Source: Anopheles merus
Taxonomy: Eukaryota > Arthropoda > Insecta > Diptera > Culicidae
DNA: 64,000 nucleotides
Direction of reading: 5' to 3'
Assembly: GCF_017562075.2 (NCBI RefSeq)
Contig: NW_024427627.1
Coordinates: forward strand, 69,501 to 133,500
Shown: positions 46,851 through 58,136 of the stretch, in pieces
Position numbering within the stretch: the stretch's first letter is position 1
Layout of the letters: each line of letters begins with the position of its first letter
Program-made: the position numbers and the translations under genes
The notes under the pieces: generated by a model
What the model saw: the letters and a program-made list of their open reading frames with translations, nothing else
What the model was told of the DNA's origin: nothing
Database searches by the model: none

Positions 46851-47875
46851 TTATGACGATGCTGCATGTTTTGACGGTTCGACCTTTCTTGTTTGGCTAC
46901 TCCTTCGTTCGCGGCCAGTATAATGGCCAGTTCTTCAGAGGGTTTCAGCCATTCTGCTAGGTCTTCTAGCGTAAGATTCTTATTATCTTGTTTCCTACTT
47001 ATTGTGTGTTTCAACCATTCGTTCCGAAGTTCGGTTGAAAACCTTGATGTCAAATCGTTTAGCAGCCTCTGATCATTCAAAAAACCTTCTTGTTTCAACA
47101 ACACCATGTTATCAATGAGATTGCGCAAAGCGTTGGAAAATTCTAAAAATGCTGAGGGATTATCTGTCGTTATGTGCTTTACTGCTAGTAATTCTAACAG
47201 TAAAGACTTGTAAATGCTTTCAGCATTTCCAAACATTTTGTCGAGCCTGTTTAATACAAGCGGAACGTTTTCTGGGTTAAGCATTAACCCGCTAACCGCA
47301 CGAAGTGCTTCGCCTTTCAGATGCCTTTGCAGCCTATTCATGTTTTCTAAATTTGAAAACTTACAGGCTCGGGAAGTTTCTTCGTAGGCTTGTTTAAATT
47401 GAGGCCAGCATTTATAGCTTCCATCGAAATCTGGAAGCTTTGAAAGTGTTACTTTCGAGTCCTTAGAACACAACGATTGAACCATTTTGTCTAAACTCTG
47501 AGTTAACAGTTTTACGTCTAAACTTGTCATTGGTTTTTCATTGACCTCTTCTGATTTTTTGTTTTGTATCTCTTCTTGTAGCCGTTTTAGCTCTTCTTCT
47601 ATTCTTACTTTTTCTTTTTCTTTTTCTTCTTCATTTGTCATTTTTTCTTTCAGCAGTTTTTGCGTTTGCATTAGTGCTGACCTATATTCCTGCCGTTCAA
47701 CTTCCCTATCTTTACACTTTTTGCATAAAAAATCTTTAACAGGTGATTTTATATCTAAGCATGACAAATGAAACCACCTGTCGCAATCAATACAAGTTAT
47801 CAGTTTCCCTATCTCATCTGGGTTCGTGCATAATTTGCAGTGCCCATTCGGATTCTTTTTAAAATCATATTCCAT
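46823..47875 (-). CDS. Gag-like protein with N-terminal PHD finger
   Basis: About 350 residues if started at the ATG at 47873-47875; the frame is open further upstream but without an ATG. Residues 13-54 form a C4HC3 PHD finger: CKLC, then CIDC, WFHLSC and CKKC with standard spacing. PHD fingers usually read histone H3 tails. A charged coiled coil (about 60-110, rich in E/K) follows, and then the DUF1759-type capsid-like region typical of BEL/Pao gag (LPDFDGSYKCWPQFKQAY, HLKGEALRAV and DLAEWL). It ends with a basic tail GQKRKRYV and a stop at 46823. The zinc knuckle normally at the gag end is encoded in the next frame. Gag would package the element RNA. Confidence 0.92.
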   Translation of the reverse strand: MEYDFKKNPNGHCKLCTNPDEIGKLITCIDCDRWFHLSCLDIKSPVKDFLCKKCKDREVERQEYRSALMQTQKLLKEKMTNEEEKEKEKVRIEEELKRLQEEIQNKKSEEVNEKPMTSLDVKLLTQSLDKMVQSLCSKDSKVTLSKLPDFDGSYKCWPQFKQAYEETSRACKFSNLENMNRLQRHLKGEALRAVSGLMLNPENVPLVLNRLDKMFGNAESIYKSLLLELLAVKHITTDNPSAFLEFSNALRNLIDNMVLLKQEGFLNDQRLLNDLTSRFSTELRNEWLKHTISRKQDNKNLTLEDLAEWLKPSEELAIILAANEGVAKQERSNRQNMQHRHKGQKRKRYV

Positions 47876-48754
47876 CTTGAACTCACCCTGGTTCAGATCC
47901 GCTTCAGCAGAGTCAACTCCTATTCGGCTGGTCAGGGACGGCTGGATCGGGAGTGATGTCTTCACTGCTGCTTGTTGGTCTTCTCAGGATCAAATACGAC
48001 GTCTTCTGTATTACGTGCCGGTTGCCCTCAAACCGAGAACGATGGTTGACTCAACCGGAACGATGTTTTCTTAGCGGTGGGTCGGCGGTCATACACACGA
48101 CGGTCATACACACGATGGATACACTCGTCACAATTAATTTCATCAATTTGCTCTTCCTACGTTGCACTGCGTCGGATGCCTTATGCAATATTTAGCTCGC
48201 GGCACACGTGTTTCGTTATGCAGACTTTTATAATCACGTTTCGTCGGAGTTAACGTCCGATACTTGCGACGCACGCGTTTTACGATAACTGTTTTTTTTT
48301 TAACTGGCGCTAAACTGACGGTGTCATGTTGTGTTGCGAGAACGGATGCACCTTTCGAAGCTCGCGGCGTACACGTATTGGTCACCTTTTCACTAGTTCA
48401 GCATTTGCCTTATACGTTGGCAGTATCGAGTTCACTTTCGATTGCGTCACTTCACTAGCGGTAATGACCGCGTTCTATTCACTGTTGTGTCGTTGCACTT
48501 ACAGTTATTTTGCACTCACTCACCGCCGAGGCGCTTCTCGGGTTTTGCTTCGTCGGCAACTGGTGCGTGGCCCTTCTTCCTGGGCTGGCTGTCGTATATC
48601 GGCTACGCCGGATCGTCGTCCGTCGCCGTTGTTTCACTATCACAACCCTGCTTGGGTTGCTGTGGGGTCTATTCACGCCTCTACGGGCTTGTTACTACTT
48701 CGGGTTTTTATTTCCCGATTTATTTGACTACTTGCCGAACCGTTGGTTGATGCG
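47876..48754 (-). other. 5' leader of the BEL/Pao element
   Basis: Some 880 bp lie between the primer site and the gag ATG with no long gag-like frame on the element strand. It contains a 16-bp tandem pair CGGTCATACACACGA near 48087-48118. On the minus strand CAGGGTGAGT (47881-47890) is a good splice-donor match 12 nt before the gag ATG and could serve a spliced env mRNA. Packaging signals are expected here but cannot be named from sequence. Confidence 0.6.
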
Positions 48755-48772
48755 TCCTCTCTGGAGCCACCA
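48755..48772 (-). promoter_or_regulatory. tRNA primer-binding site of the BEL/Pao element
   Basis: On the minus strand TGGTGGCTCCAGAGAGGA starts two bases after the 5' LTR. TGG pairs with the CCA end of a tRNA. The exact primer tRNA is not identified. Confidence 0.8.
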
Positions 48773-48774
48773 TT

Positions 48775-49088
48775 TGTCGCGCACACGAAAGTGTCTTTCG
48801 GAGCAGCAGCTTAAGACAGGCACAGTACACGCCGACTTAAGCACAATAATAACGCACCAACTGGTTCTTGGCAAATAATCCATTCATTAGTTTATTCAAT
48901 TGATTTTATACTCTAAAAATGCTGACCGTCGTCGATCAGCATATTTTTCTTAGTCTATTCTTCTTAGCCTATTTTCTATTTAATCGTTAAACCAGCGCGC
49001 ATCGCTGGCGCGTTGCATAACGTAGCTAGTCAGCATTTATTGACCTAGCAACGCTTTGCTTTTTAAGCCTAAATTGTCGTCAGCGACA
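48775..49088 (-). repeat. 5' LTR of the BEL/Pao element
   Basis: 314 bp, the same as 40814-41127. In element sense it holds the promoter and start of the transcript. It is bordered by the GAGTA duplication at 49089-49093. Confidence 0.97.
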
Positions 49089-49093
49089 GAGTA

Positions 49094-50900
49094 TATAATA
49101 GAGTATATCAAACAACCAAAACAATCTAATTAATTAAAAATATTATCAATACTAAGTGGTACACTGGAGAGAGATGGAAAGGAACCAAACATGTATCAAC
49201 AAAGAAAAACATGATTTAAATCAAAATATATATTACTCTTTTGTGAAAATTATACATATTCATACATTTTCTGAATGTCTGAGCACATCGCCGGAAAAAT
49301 TAGGAAAAAATGTAATAAAAATTGTATTGAATGATTATACATAAAACAAACAGCGAATATCCCTTCATTTGTGTAAACTAAACTTGTGTAACTAAAGTAA
49401 CTACTTACTATTTTAACTACTACTACTTTAGCTAACTTACTTTTATAACAGTTGGAAACGTCTGAAATGCGCTCAAACCAAATAAAATATAACAAACATC
49501 AAACTGCCTCAATGGCTCCAAACACTAGCTCCAACAACAACTCATCAGCGCTTTGATCGCCCCGGCCATTACGATTTACTATCCCGTTGATAGCTTTGTA
49601 CAACAGATCTCTGGTGTGTAAATATGAATACGGTACATATTTTTGTTTACCATAAGAGTATTGAAGAATTTTCTATATACTTATCAGTAGTGTAAAAGTC
49701 TACTAGAGACACAATTCATTAGCTTTTGCTTATTTATTATCATATTTTATTTTAAAAAATAAATTTTAATTTTAACTGTATTTAGAATATAAACTACAAG
49801 TATTCGAATTTATTTCAATATCCTTTCAAATTGTAATTATTGTTGTACGCGATCATGCCGACCCTATAAAGGGTTTCGAGAATCATTCAGTAACACGCAG
49901 CCGCATAGTCAGTCCTTGCTACAGTAGGGTGATCCATACAGGGCTTGAACCCATGACAGACATGTTGTTAAATCACGTTAGTTGACGACTGCACCACGGG
50001 ATCGACCTTAAATTACCATGAGATTTATAACATGCTTTTCTTCTTAACTTTTTTAAACTTATTCACAATTCAGTCGAGTGATGGATTACCTATCTAATCT
50101 AGTAAGCTTGAATCGATTCCATGTCAGTTTGCACTCATGTCAAAACAGTGCAATTTACTATATCAAGAAATCAAATGAAAATTTTTAAGTTACAAATTAT
50201 TTGTTTTTTATTGTGTTATTTGTGAACCTAACGTCACTTTCGTTTGCGCTTGTCTGTTTGTCATTACGTTTAACAATTTAATCTCTGGCAAATGCACCGA
50301 AAGTACGGTTTCATATTTACGCACCTTAAATGGTCAATGTTTACCCCAGTACCCCTCACTACTGATATAGAAAGGGTCGTTTTTCTTTTTCTTCCTTACT
50401 ATTGACATCTGCACCATTCCTCAAAACAGGCGTGGCTACGTCTTGCTTTTCTTCTCTTTCTTCTTTTAGGTTAGGTATGCGGCTTACCTGATTTTTCTTC
50501 GCAACGCCACCATCGTACCACTGCACATGCGCCATTCTTTCGACAATCAACGAGCGAATGCACTGCTTCTTGTGCCAGCTGCACTTCTTTGGCCGCACCA
50601 CTACGAACACAGTCGGAAGTCAGAATCGATTTATCGATGAAATCGACGTGTACTGTGTACGCTAGCGTAAGGGACAACGTTCACATCCCTACCGAAACAC
50701 ACCGAAACACACAGCAAGCGTCTCCTTCCCCTTCTTCCAGCGTATGGTGGCGGGAACTCGGCGCCCTTGTTTTCCACCCTTAAACCATTCATCAGCTGGG
50801 AGAGTGTGATGAGAGTGGACAGAACGTGCGTTTTTTTTTTCTCTCCAACACATACACACACAGACAGACACACACGTGCGCAGAGTGAAAAAGCATGGAC
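49094..50900. other. Upstream region of the second Lmx1-class gene, no gene recognised
   Basis: AT-rich to about 50300, with a SINE fragment at 49895-50008. GC rises from 50350. Open frames on the minus strand here and across 50631-51285 have no domains and low-complexity content, so I do not call genes. The promoter is probably in the last kilobase before 51432 but no core element is clear. Confidence 0.5.
49895..50008 (-). mobile_element. tRNA-derived SINE fragment (minus orientation)
   Basis: AGTCAGTCCTTGCTACAG, CAGGGCTTGAACCCATGACA, then GACATGTTGTTAAATCACG and GACGACTGCACCACGGGATC are the reverse complement of the 5' half of the SINE at 57686. The 3' half is missing. Confidence 0.7.
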
Positions 50901-51431
50901 GGGATGGTAGCTTACGCGTTGCCAAAGGGACCAGTTTACTGACGGATGCACAGCCACCGTTCGAAGCGGTCGCACATGCGTTTTGTCGTTCGCACCGTTC
51001 AGACGTGTCTGCGCCCGCGGAAGTGACAGTAGTGTACGAACAGTGACCCACGAAAACATCGCCACGCCAGAATACATCGATCCGGCACGCGCCGTACGCA
51101 TCATCCAGAGCTCGTATCGGGATACGGTGTTCGATTTTGAATGTGTTGAAAAATGTTGTACGAAATCGATCGGAAAATGGTGAACACCGTGCTATGAAAG
51201 ATATGCACAACCCAAGATTGTGTGTTTCAATATTGCATATTTCGAATCGTTTCTTTGTCCGTGTGTGATAAAAGTGTACGTGCAAATTTTATGTGCAACT
51301 CCGTGCCGAAGCTTACGAACAGCCCAAACGCAAACCTCAATGACCATATCGTAGAGCTAGTGAAAATTTGACGCACCCGAAAACGAATGCCGATCTGAAG
51401 TGAGCAAACACACACGTGACCAACTGCAAAC

Positions 51432-51546
51432 ATGCTGGAGTTTTACCATAATCTCAACATTAACACCGGTCTGCCTCCTGCGGCACCAAATGCCGACACT
51501 AATTTAAAGGATAATAATAGCATGCTGGACGGTAACGAACGGGCAG
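51432..51546 (+). CDS. Lmx1: Lmx1-class LIM-homeobox gene, coding exon 1
   Basis: ATG at 51432 in a good context (GCAAACATG) opens 38 codons plus one base (MLEFYHNLNINTGLPPAAP and on to NERA) and ends at a strong donor, GCAG|GTAAGTGG. One leftover base joins the two bases at the start of the next exon (59667) to make Asp, so phases agree. The peptide before the first LIM domain is short and without known motif, as in other Lmx1 proteins. The 5' UTR is likely in the preceding few hundred bases (raised GC from about 50900); a non-coding upstream exon cannot be excluded. Confidence 0.82.
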
Positions 51547-52599
51547 GTAAGTGGCATAGACAGCCGACTGCGAAGGGAATGGGAAAGGGTGGACTGAACC
51601 GTGATTGAATCGTGTGTTCGTGGTGCATGCTCCGTATGTTACAATGTCAGTGGTCATCATGCATATTGCCAACAGACTTAGTTACTGGTCAAGATTGCTA
51701 TTACATGAACAGTATCCGATGTTCAAGTTTTACCGTGCATGTCACGTGCAATAGCAAAAATATAACAAAAAGAACGATGATTAAGGAGAATCTTCTCTCT
51801 CTCTCTCTTCACTATTGGAAAGGCGTCCGTTTGTGGTCTAGGATTGCCAAGCCCTTTTGAAAAACTGCTTCGTGGACTACAATTTGATTCGTAATATGTT
51901 GTTCAATACTACGAATGATGGGAAAAAATACACGTCCGTCGATGCACAAGTTAACGCATTTAGGCTACAGTATAGTATTTTATGTTTAAATTAAAATATT
52001 AATAATAACAAAATTATCAAAAATGAAAGAGTACTAAAGCACTATGAATGCCTTTTTATTTTAATAATAGCATCATTTAACAGCTAGCCGGCAGATTGCA
52101 ATTAAAGTATAACATTAAAGCAAGTAAAACAAATTTATACAAATACCTTAACCTTTTTCAATATAATCATGGGATCAAATCTTATTAAAATTAGCTATAC
52201 TATTTGTCTTATTTATATTTATTTTTAGAAAAAACTACATACTTACCAAAGCTGAGCAAAAAGTTTACTGAGCAGCCAGTATAAATAAACAATTTCACAG
52301 TACAGGGCGCATTATGGTTTGAATTTAATTATAAATTTAAATTTATTTATTTATTTATTTGCGTTTTCAATATTTTTTAGAGTATCTTTGCATAATTAGT
52401 TTCAAAACGTTTTTTTAAGTAAGTGCAGACATACGTTATTTAATTGGTTCCATCTTTCGTCAGCGTTATGAGAATTCGCGTTGTTTTAGGCACGGAATTC
52501 CACCATTTATAAATTGCAGTAAAGATAAATTATTCACAAAAATAAATCATTCTCACTAATCTTATTTTTATTTAGCGCAACACCCATTATCGATCTTGA

Positions 52600-52718
52600 C
52601 CTGCCTTTGCAACTAATAGCCTTCGCTATCAGTGACTTATGTATTACCCATAGCAGGATAGTCAATCCTACGTATCTGGAGACATACTACATACGGGGCT
52701 TGAACCCATGACGGTCAG
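52600..52718 (-). mobile_element. tRNA-derived SINE fragment in intron 1 (minus orientation)
   Basis: CTATCAGTGACTTATGTATT, CATAGCAGGATAGTCAATCC, then ACGGGGCTTGAACCCATGAC are the reverse complement of the SINE body and B-box-like region at 57686. The extreme 5' head is lost after CGGTCAGC. Confidence 0.68.
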
Positions 52719-55048
52719 CAAACCAATAGCATTTATGAAATATACATGATATTTTAAATACACCTGGCGTAGGATTTTTTCACCCCCAAAACCACAAAAA
52801 CAACTTCTAAATGCTCATTGCATACCCTCAAGGGTGGTTAACAGTGCTGAACGAAGGGACACGAAATGTATTCCAAATCTTTTGCTCGATTCACTTATAT
52901 AGAGCTGTACGTCATACAGCTTTGAACGAATAACCAATACATGTAGACTTTTGTGGGATGCTTTAGCCCATTAAAATAGAGATAAATTTAGGTAACCCTC
53001 CTTTTTTGCTATCTTTTGTAATTTTCCACACTTTTTTTTACTAAAAATGATGTAACCAGGAAAACCTCGAAATTGGTCGTTTGGATGGTTTCTTTTCGTT
53101 TAGTTTATTTTACGATTTAAGGTCGCACATTTAAAAAAAAAACAATAGCTCAAGCCTTATTACAGTTTATTACTGTATTCTACCGGCATGATACAATCGT
53201 AGAAGCGTAATATACAATCACGGCATTTAAAATTTATTATTAACTATAGTAACTTATTATTATTATTATTTACTATTAACTCTTAACGAAAAAAAACGCA
53301 AACGTTACGAAGCCAAAACGCAAGCACAATCTCAATCGATGGATCGATAGGTTCGGAAATATTTGCACATGGGTAAACACAAGCCCCACATGCAAGCCGC
53401 CCCTGCACCTATAGCAAAGGCTACCAAGTTTTCAAACAACTAAAAAATCATATTCTCCAACCAACACCAATAGCCTCGATTTACATGTTCCCGCTCATTC
53501 TCCCTAGCAAAACGGGTTAGCCGGGCTTTTCCACCCCAAAAAGGTGGTTTACATCATCTTCCCGCCTTCTCGGATTGTCTTCTCGTACCGTCGACGGGGA
53601 AGGCGCATGCGAACAACTTCAAGCAAGCGAAATGAAAGAGAAAGAGATAATTTTCATTTTGTGAAAGTAAGATGCCTTAGCATGGAAAGGAAAAAAAGAG
53701 AACAGAGACTACTAGTAGGAAGGATATCTTTTAATCAATTCCAAGCTTTGGTCTACGGGACGCCATTTTTCGAGCACCCCGCTCTACAGAGTTGGTCGAG
53801 TGGTCGAGAAGGAACTCTCGTGCTCCTTTTCTTCACAGATCAGTCGTACAGCCATGTGGTCGAATCCGGTGGGAGTTGTTTGCACGGTAAAGCTCTGGTA
53901 GCAAGACCACTTTAACCTTCTCTCGGCCCTTGAGCTCAGTCGTCTAAAGCCTTCCTTTGATGATCTTCAGCCAAATTTCCTATCACGAGCACACGCCGCC
54001 ACAAGGCCATTAGCAAAACCGGCCACCTTAACACTTACCTCGCCCGCACATCCAAGACGCAACTGAAGTAGACGCATTTCGCTCGAGTGCCTTCGGTTTC
54101 GTGCCTTGCGGAAGTGCTGCGTAGAGTGTGGGAAAAGTACGGCTCGTTGCCAATGGGAGCATTTCAGGGAAAATAATACCATTCGCCGAGAAAGTTAACA
54201 CTTCACCGAAACATTAACTTCTACGGCCAACGGCGCCGGCTTGGCTTCGGCTCTCAGCTGGGAATAAAGTGCTCAACCGAACTTAACCAATCCTTACTAT
54301 CCTCGAAAAGCCACAAAGCTAAGTCCGATCGGACATCCTGAATGGATGGATGGATTGTGATTCCGGCCTCTTAGCTTCCCCCCCCCCCCCTCAACTCAAC
54401 CCCCAAAAATGCCCCGAAAAGCGGAAACCCGGTGGGCGATACGGAAAACTTTATCCACCGCTAGTAATATGGGCATTGGAATGGGGCTGGAATCGTAATC
54501 GATATTCTCGGTTCGTTGGGTTAAAGTTAAGAAGCACCACTCCAAACGCGGTTGCAGCTCAAGACGACGGTCTTTGCGCTTGGTGGGCTACTGGCAGGAC
54601 GGTACGCTTTACACACTTCAATATTCGGCCAAATTTGTTCGCGTGACCGCTCAATCGAGTAGCTGCCCCGCAGCTTTTGTGGCAGTGGTATTGGTGGCAA
54701 GTGGGGCAGACTAAAAATATCGCTGGGCTTTATCGGTTCCTATGTAAAATGAGCCTTTCGAAGGTGCTTAAAGCGTTGTATATGATTGTTGGTTCAAAGG
54801 TGGCTTTAATACTCATGGCTACGCGTATAAATTAGGAGAGGTGTCGACACAAATTGATGGAATTTCCTTAAGTCCTAAAAGGAAACTATGAAACTATCTT
54901 AAATTAAAGCTTATTTTTCAATTACAGTTGCTACAAGCATTAAAGTTAAACGAATAATCATGTTGTCATTTTAACGTGACTTTTACTTTATCACTTTCCA
55001 ACAAGAACGATTCCCATTTACCAGCGATTCAAAGCATCTATAAAAGCA

Positions 55049-55486
55049 CAGTCTGTTCCCAAATTACGCGATTCTCGATTTAAGCAGATTCGATGACATG
55101 CGGTTTTCTAAATTTGACAGATTAAACAGATCAAATGTGAAACCAATACAATTTGCTTCAAGAACTGTCCAATGCAGTATAAATAGCTTGCTAATAAATT
55201 TAATCCACTTAAAAGCCAAAAATATCAAAATTTTCTGCATGTATTGTATCCAATTTACCATTTATTTAGTGTATAAAAGTACTTAAAAGCCAAAAATATC
55301 AAAATTTTCTGCATGTATTGTATCCAATTTACCATTTATTTAGTGTATAAAAGTACTAAATCTAATCAAAAATACCGAGTAATCAATTGTATTATGGCCG
55401 AAAACCGCGAAATTTGACATACGCAGATATTCAAGTTACGCAGATTCCAAGGGAACGTACAAACCGCGTATCTCGGGAACAGACTG
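55049..55486. mobile_element. 438-bp MITE (CAGTCTGTTCCC ends) containing a 74-bp tandem duplication
   Basis: The left end CAGTCTGTTCCCAAATTACG and the right end (reverse complement CAGTCTGTTCCCGAGATACG) are inverted repeats that continue with CGATTTAAGCAGATT-like sequence. Flanks are CA on the left and TA on the right, so a worn TA duplication is likely. The interior holds an exact 74-bp tandem duplication, 55207-55280 and 55281-55354. Confidence 0.75.
55207..55354 (+). repeat. Exact 74-bp tandem duplication
   Basis: The unit beginning ACTTAAAAGCCAAAAATATC and ending GTGTATAAAAGT occurs twice in a row with no difference that I can see, which suggests a very recent duplication or an assembly artefact. 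Confidence 0.93.
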
Positions 55487-57685
55487 TACAAGGATTCTTT
55501 TTTCATATATTTTACTTTTAGCCAAATATGTTTACCTAACCATCGCTGGATCTACTCTATGCTGCATTTGGCTTAAGAAATGTATGCTCTTGAATTGTTT
55601 ATTTATTGCTTTGCATCAGCACTTTTCAATTTTTTGTTAAATGTTTCCAATTGTATACTTTCATTAAATTAATAATTATTCGTACCTTAACCCTTAACAA
55701 TTACCACGTAAATATTACATAAAGTTTCACACTAACAAGTAATAATATAGAAATCAATCACAGCAAAGAAAATTGTATTTGTAATATCAAAATTTACCAA
55801 AAAAAAGCATCATTACAAAAAGTTTATCTCCTTTTTTAGGCTAATCGATAAACATATTACAGGTGCAAAGAGATAAACAATTACAGGAATTTTATCATCA
55901 TACAACACACCTCGCGGGAATCAAAACATATGATCGTGATATTGATTAGTCAAATACAATCGCACACACACACATACAAACAAAAACACTTGTTATAAAA
56001 ACTAGACAGAAAAGATAGCGAAGTAGAGTAGAAAAAACCGCGCTTTCACCTCATCGTACTATATCGTACGGCTGCCTTCCTTCCTTTTGTCGCGTTGTGT
56101 GCCTGTTTGGTATGATTTATGCATGATTTATTGTTATTGTACATTCGGGTCCTGCAGTTTTTTGCCCTCTGCCCCCTGCTTTCTCTCGGCAAACAGAGCG
56201 CCAGCCATACCGTAGTACCGAACCAATTTGCGGAACATATCAATTCACGCGTAGGGAGCGACCGAACAACCACGTTTCCCAACAGCTGATAAGCGTTAAG
56301 CACAATATTACAGCCTATGCGCGTACAACCTTCCACATTGTTTGCATATTCGCCGTCGGTAAATAATGTTCACGATGGAATGTTACGAACAACCTAGTAA
56401 CACGTACATTTTGTCTAAGAATTGTACATTGATCGTATAATATTTTTTCATCATTTCATTGCGTTTTTTGAACCTTTTTATAACAAATCAATTAAGCAAT
56501 TTGGCGTACGACCGTTCGAAATAAAACACAAAGGAATAAATAATATTAAGATATTGAAATTGATCGTAAAGAGCCATTGTCGAAAAAGTATCCATCAGAG
56601 GAAATCTTTTCTTCACTGCTTCATTTTAATGGCTTTCTTGCTTTGCAACAAACGTCCTTTTCTTGCGTTTAAGTAATATTTTATTGCACCATTCAAAATT
56701 CATCACTTTCACCCCACACCCCAACCCACACGTCCAACAAATGCATGCCGTTGCTTACACTGACGCTTTCTTGCTTTAACAGAAAAACCGTTCCTCCCAC
56801 CTTGGGCGTCCACCATTTGAGGTGAAAAATTACCGCACACTCATAATTTACAAGCTGTTGATAAATGACTGATCGTCAAGCCCCATATAAATGCCCAAAA
56901 AAAAACACACACACACACACACACACACAGAGGGAACTATCAAGCAATGAAATCAGGTTGTACAGGACGATACAGCGACTGTAAATCCAAAGGACAAAGT
57001 GAGAAATGTACATGAAAAAGCGGAAAAACAAAACAGAAACCCAAACATTCGTTGGTATTTGTCATTCCAAAGCAAAAGTTTTCTGATTGAGCATAAGCTC
57101 GGAGGTCATTCGAATGATGGCTCCCCGCGTCCTCCCACTAACGCCTACCACTCTCCCCCGCCCCCCTCCTCCACCAGCGGACTGGTTGCCGCACTAAAAC
57201 GTGACGAATTTATTGCCGTTTGCTATTGCTGCACTTAAGCCCCCATATACGCTGGGCTTCGGGTATGGCGATTACTATTTGTTTATGCACTTGAGCGTAT
57301 TCCCTTGCCTTTCTTTCGCAATGGCTCCAACATTATAATTTCCTTTCCAGTCAAACTGTCCAACTATTTATGCTCATGTCATATTGATGTATTTTAGGGG
57401 CACTGAAGTTAAACCGTTGTTAAAGTAAATCTGTCATCTGCAATCGATTAACGCACAGATTAACATACATGAGATTCTACATTTAAAGAACATATCATAA
57501 TCCAAAATGTATAATTAATAATTGAACTTTTCAGATAGATACATTTGAACAACTATTTTGAATCTTTAGAACATAAAGTAATGCGTTATTGTGTCCATAT
57601 TAAAATTACAACCACACATAGGATTACTATTTCATGATTATATCAGATTTTATCATATATTTTTCAACAGTAAGCGTCCTTTAAG

Positions 57686-57892
57686 GCCGGTCTCGTAGTA
57701 CAGTCGTCAACTCGTGCGACTTAACAACATGCCCGTCATGGGTTCAATCCCCAAATGGACCGTGCCGCCATACGCGTAGGACTGACTATCCTGCTATGGG
57801 GGGAAATCAATTAGTCACTGAAAGCCAAACCCACAAGTGGTGCAGGCAGGCCTTGCCCGACAACGGTTGTTGAGCCAAAGAAGAATAAGAAG
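57686..57892 (+). mobile_element. Full-length tRNA-derived SINE with 14-bp target duplication
   Basis: A 207-bp element flanked by a perfect 14-bp duplication AAGCGTCCTTTAAG (57672-57685, 57893-57906). The head GGCCGGTCTCGTAGTACAGT and the B-box-like GGGTTCAATCCCC lie about 60 nt in, as in a tRNA gene promoter. The body follows, and it ends in an AAG-rich tail (GAAGAATAAGAAG). It is the reference for the other copies at 8458, 8953, 14770, 26308, 49895 and 52600. Confidence 0.92.
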
Positions 57893-58136
57893 AAGCGTCC
57901 TTTAAGTCAAAGAAATGCACAGAAACATGATTAAAATATTTAAAATTAACATTTTAATTGGTTACAACAATAAATTCCACCGTATACTTTACAACAGTGA
58001 TTCCGATTGAATCTTTCAAGTATTTTACAGTAAGTAATGTATAGCTTTTCATGAAGAACTACCTCATGCATCATGATTCCAAAGAGGTCTTCTATAAATT
58101 ACGTAACGGTCGTATGAATGAAGCTAGTATACGGTG

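Larger units (their letters stand above)
40814..49088 (-). mobile_element. Complete BEL/Pao LTR retrotransposon with an envelope-like gene
   Basis: An 8275-bp element lies on the minus strand. Two 314-bp LTRs (40814-41127, 48775-49088), identical to my reading, start TGTCGC and end GCGACA. The whole is flanked by a perfect 5-bp target duplication GAGTA (40809-40813, 49089-49093). Order in element sense: LTR, primer site, leader of about 0.9 kb, gag, protease/reverse transcriptase/RNase H/integrase, env-like gene, polypurine tract, LTR. Domain order, DUF1759/DUF1758-type regions and the YVDD active site place it in BEL/Pao. The LTR identity implies a very recent insertion, yet the pol and env frames are broken, so this copy probably depends on others or contains sequencing indels. 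Confidence 0.97.

Noticed and set aside
48100..48770. Several 60-130-aa frames on the plus strand in the BEL/Pao leader
   Set aside because: They run antisense to the element, show no domain and lie in its untranslated leader.
50631..51285. Minus-strand frames of 157 and 198 aa upstream of the Lmx1 start
   Set aside because: They overlap each other in different frames, cover the likely promoter/5' UTR and a CA-rich repeat, and show no domain or splice logic.
53544..53915. 123-aa plus-strand frame in intron 1
   Set aside because: No domain, no splice sites that keep frame with the Lmx1 exons, and composition like the surrounding non-coding DNA.
57740..57760. Possible tRNA gene (GGGTTCAATCC B-box)
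   Set aside because: The flanking 14-bp duplication, AAG tail and repeated copies show a SINE; no cloverleaf can be completed.
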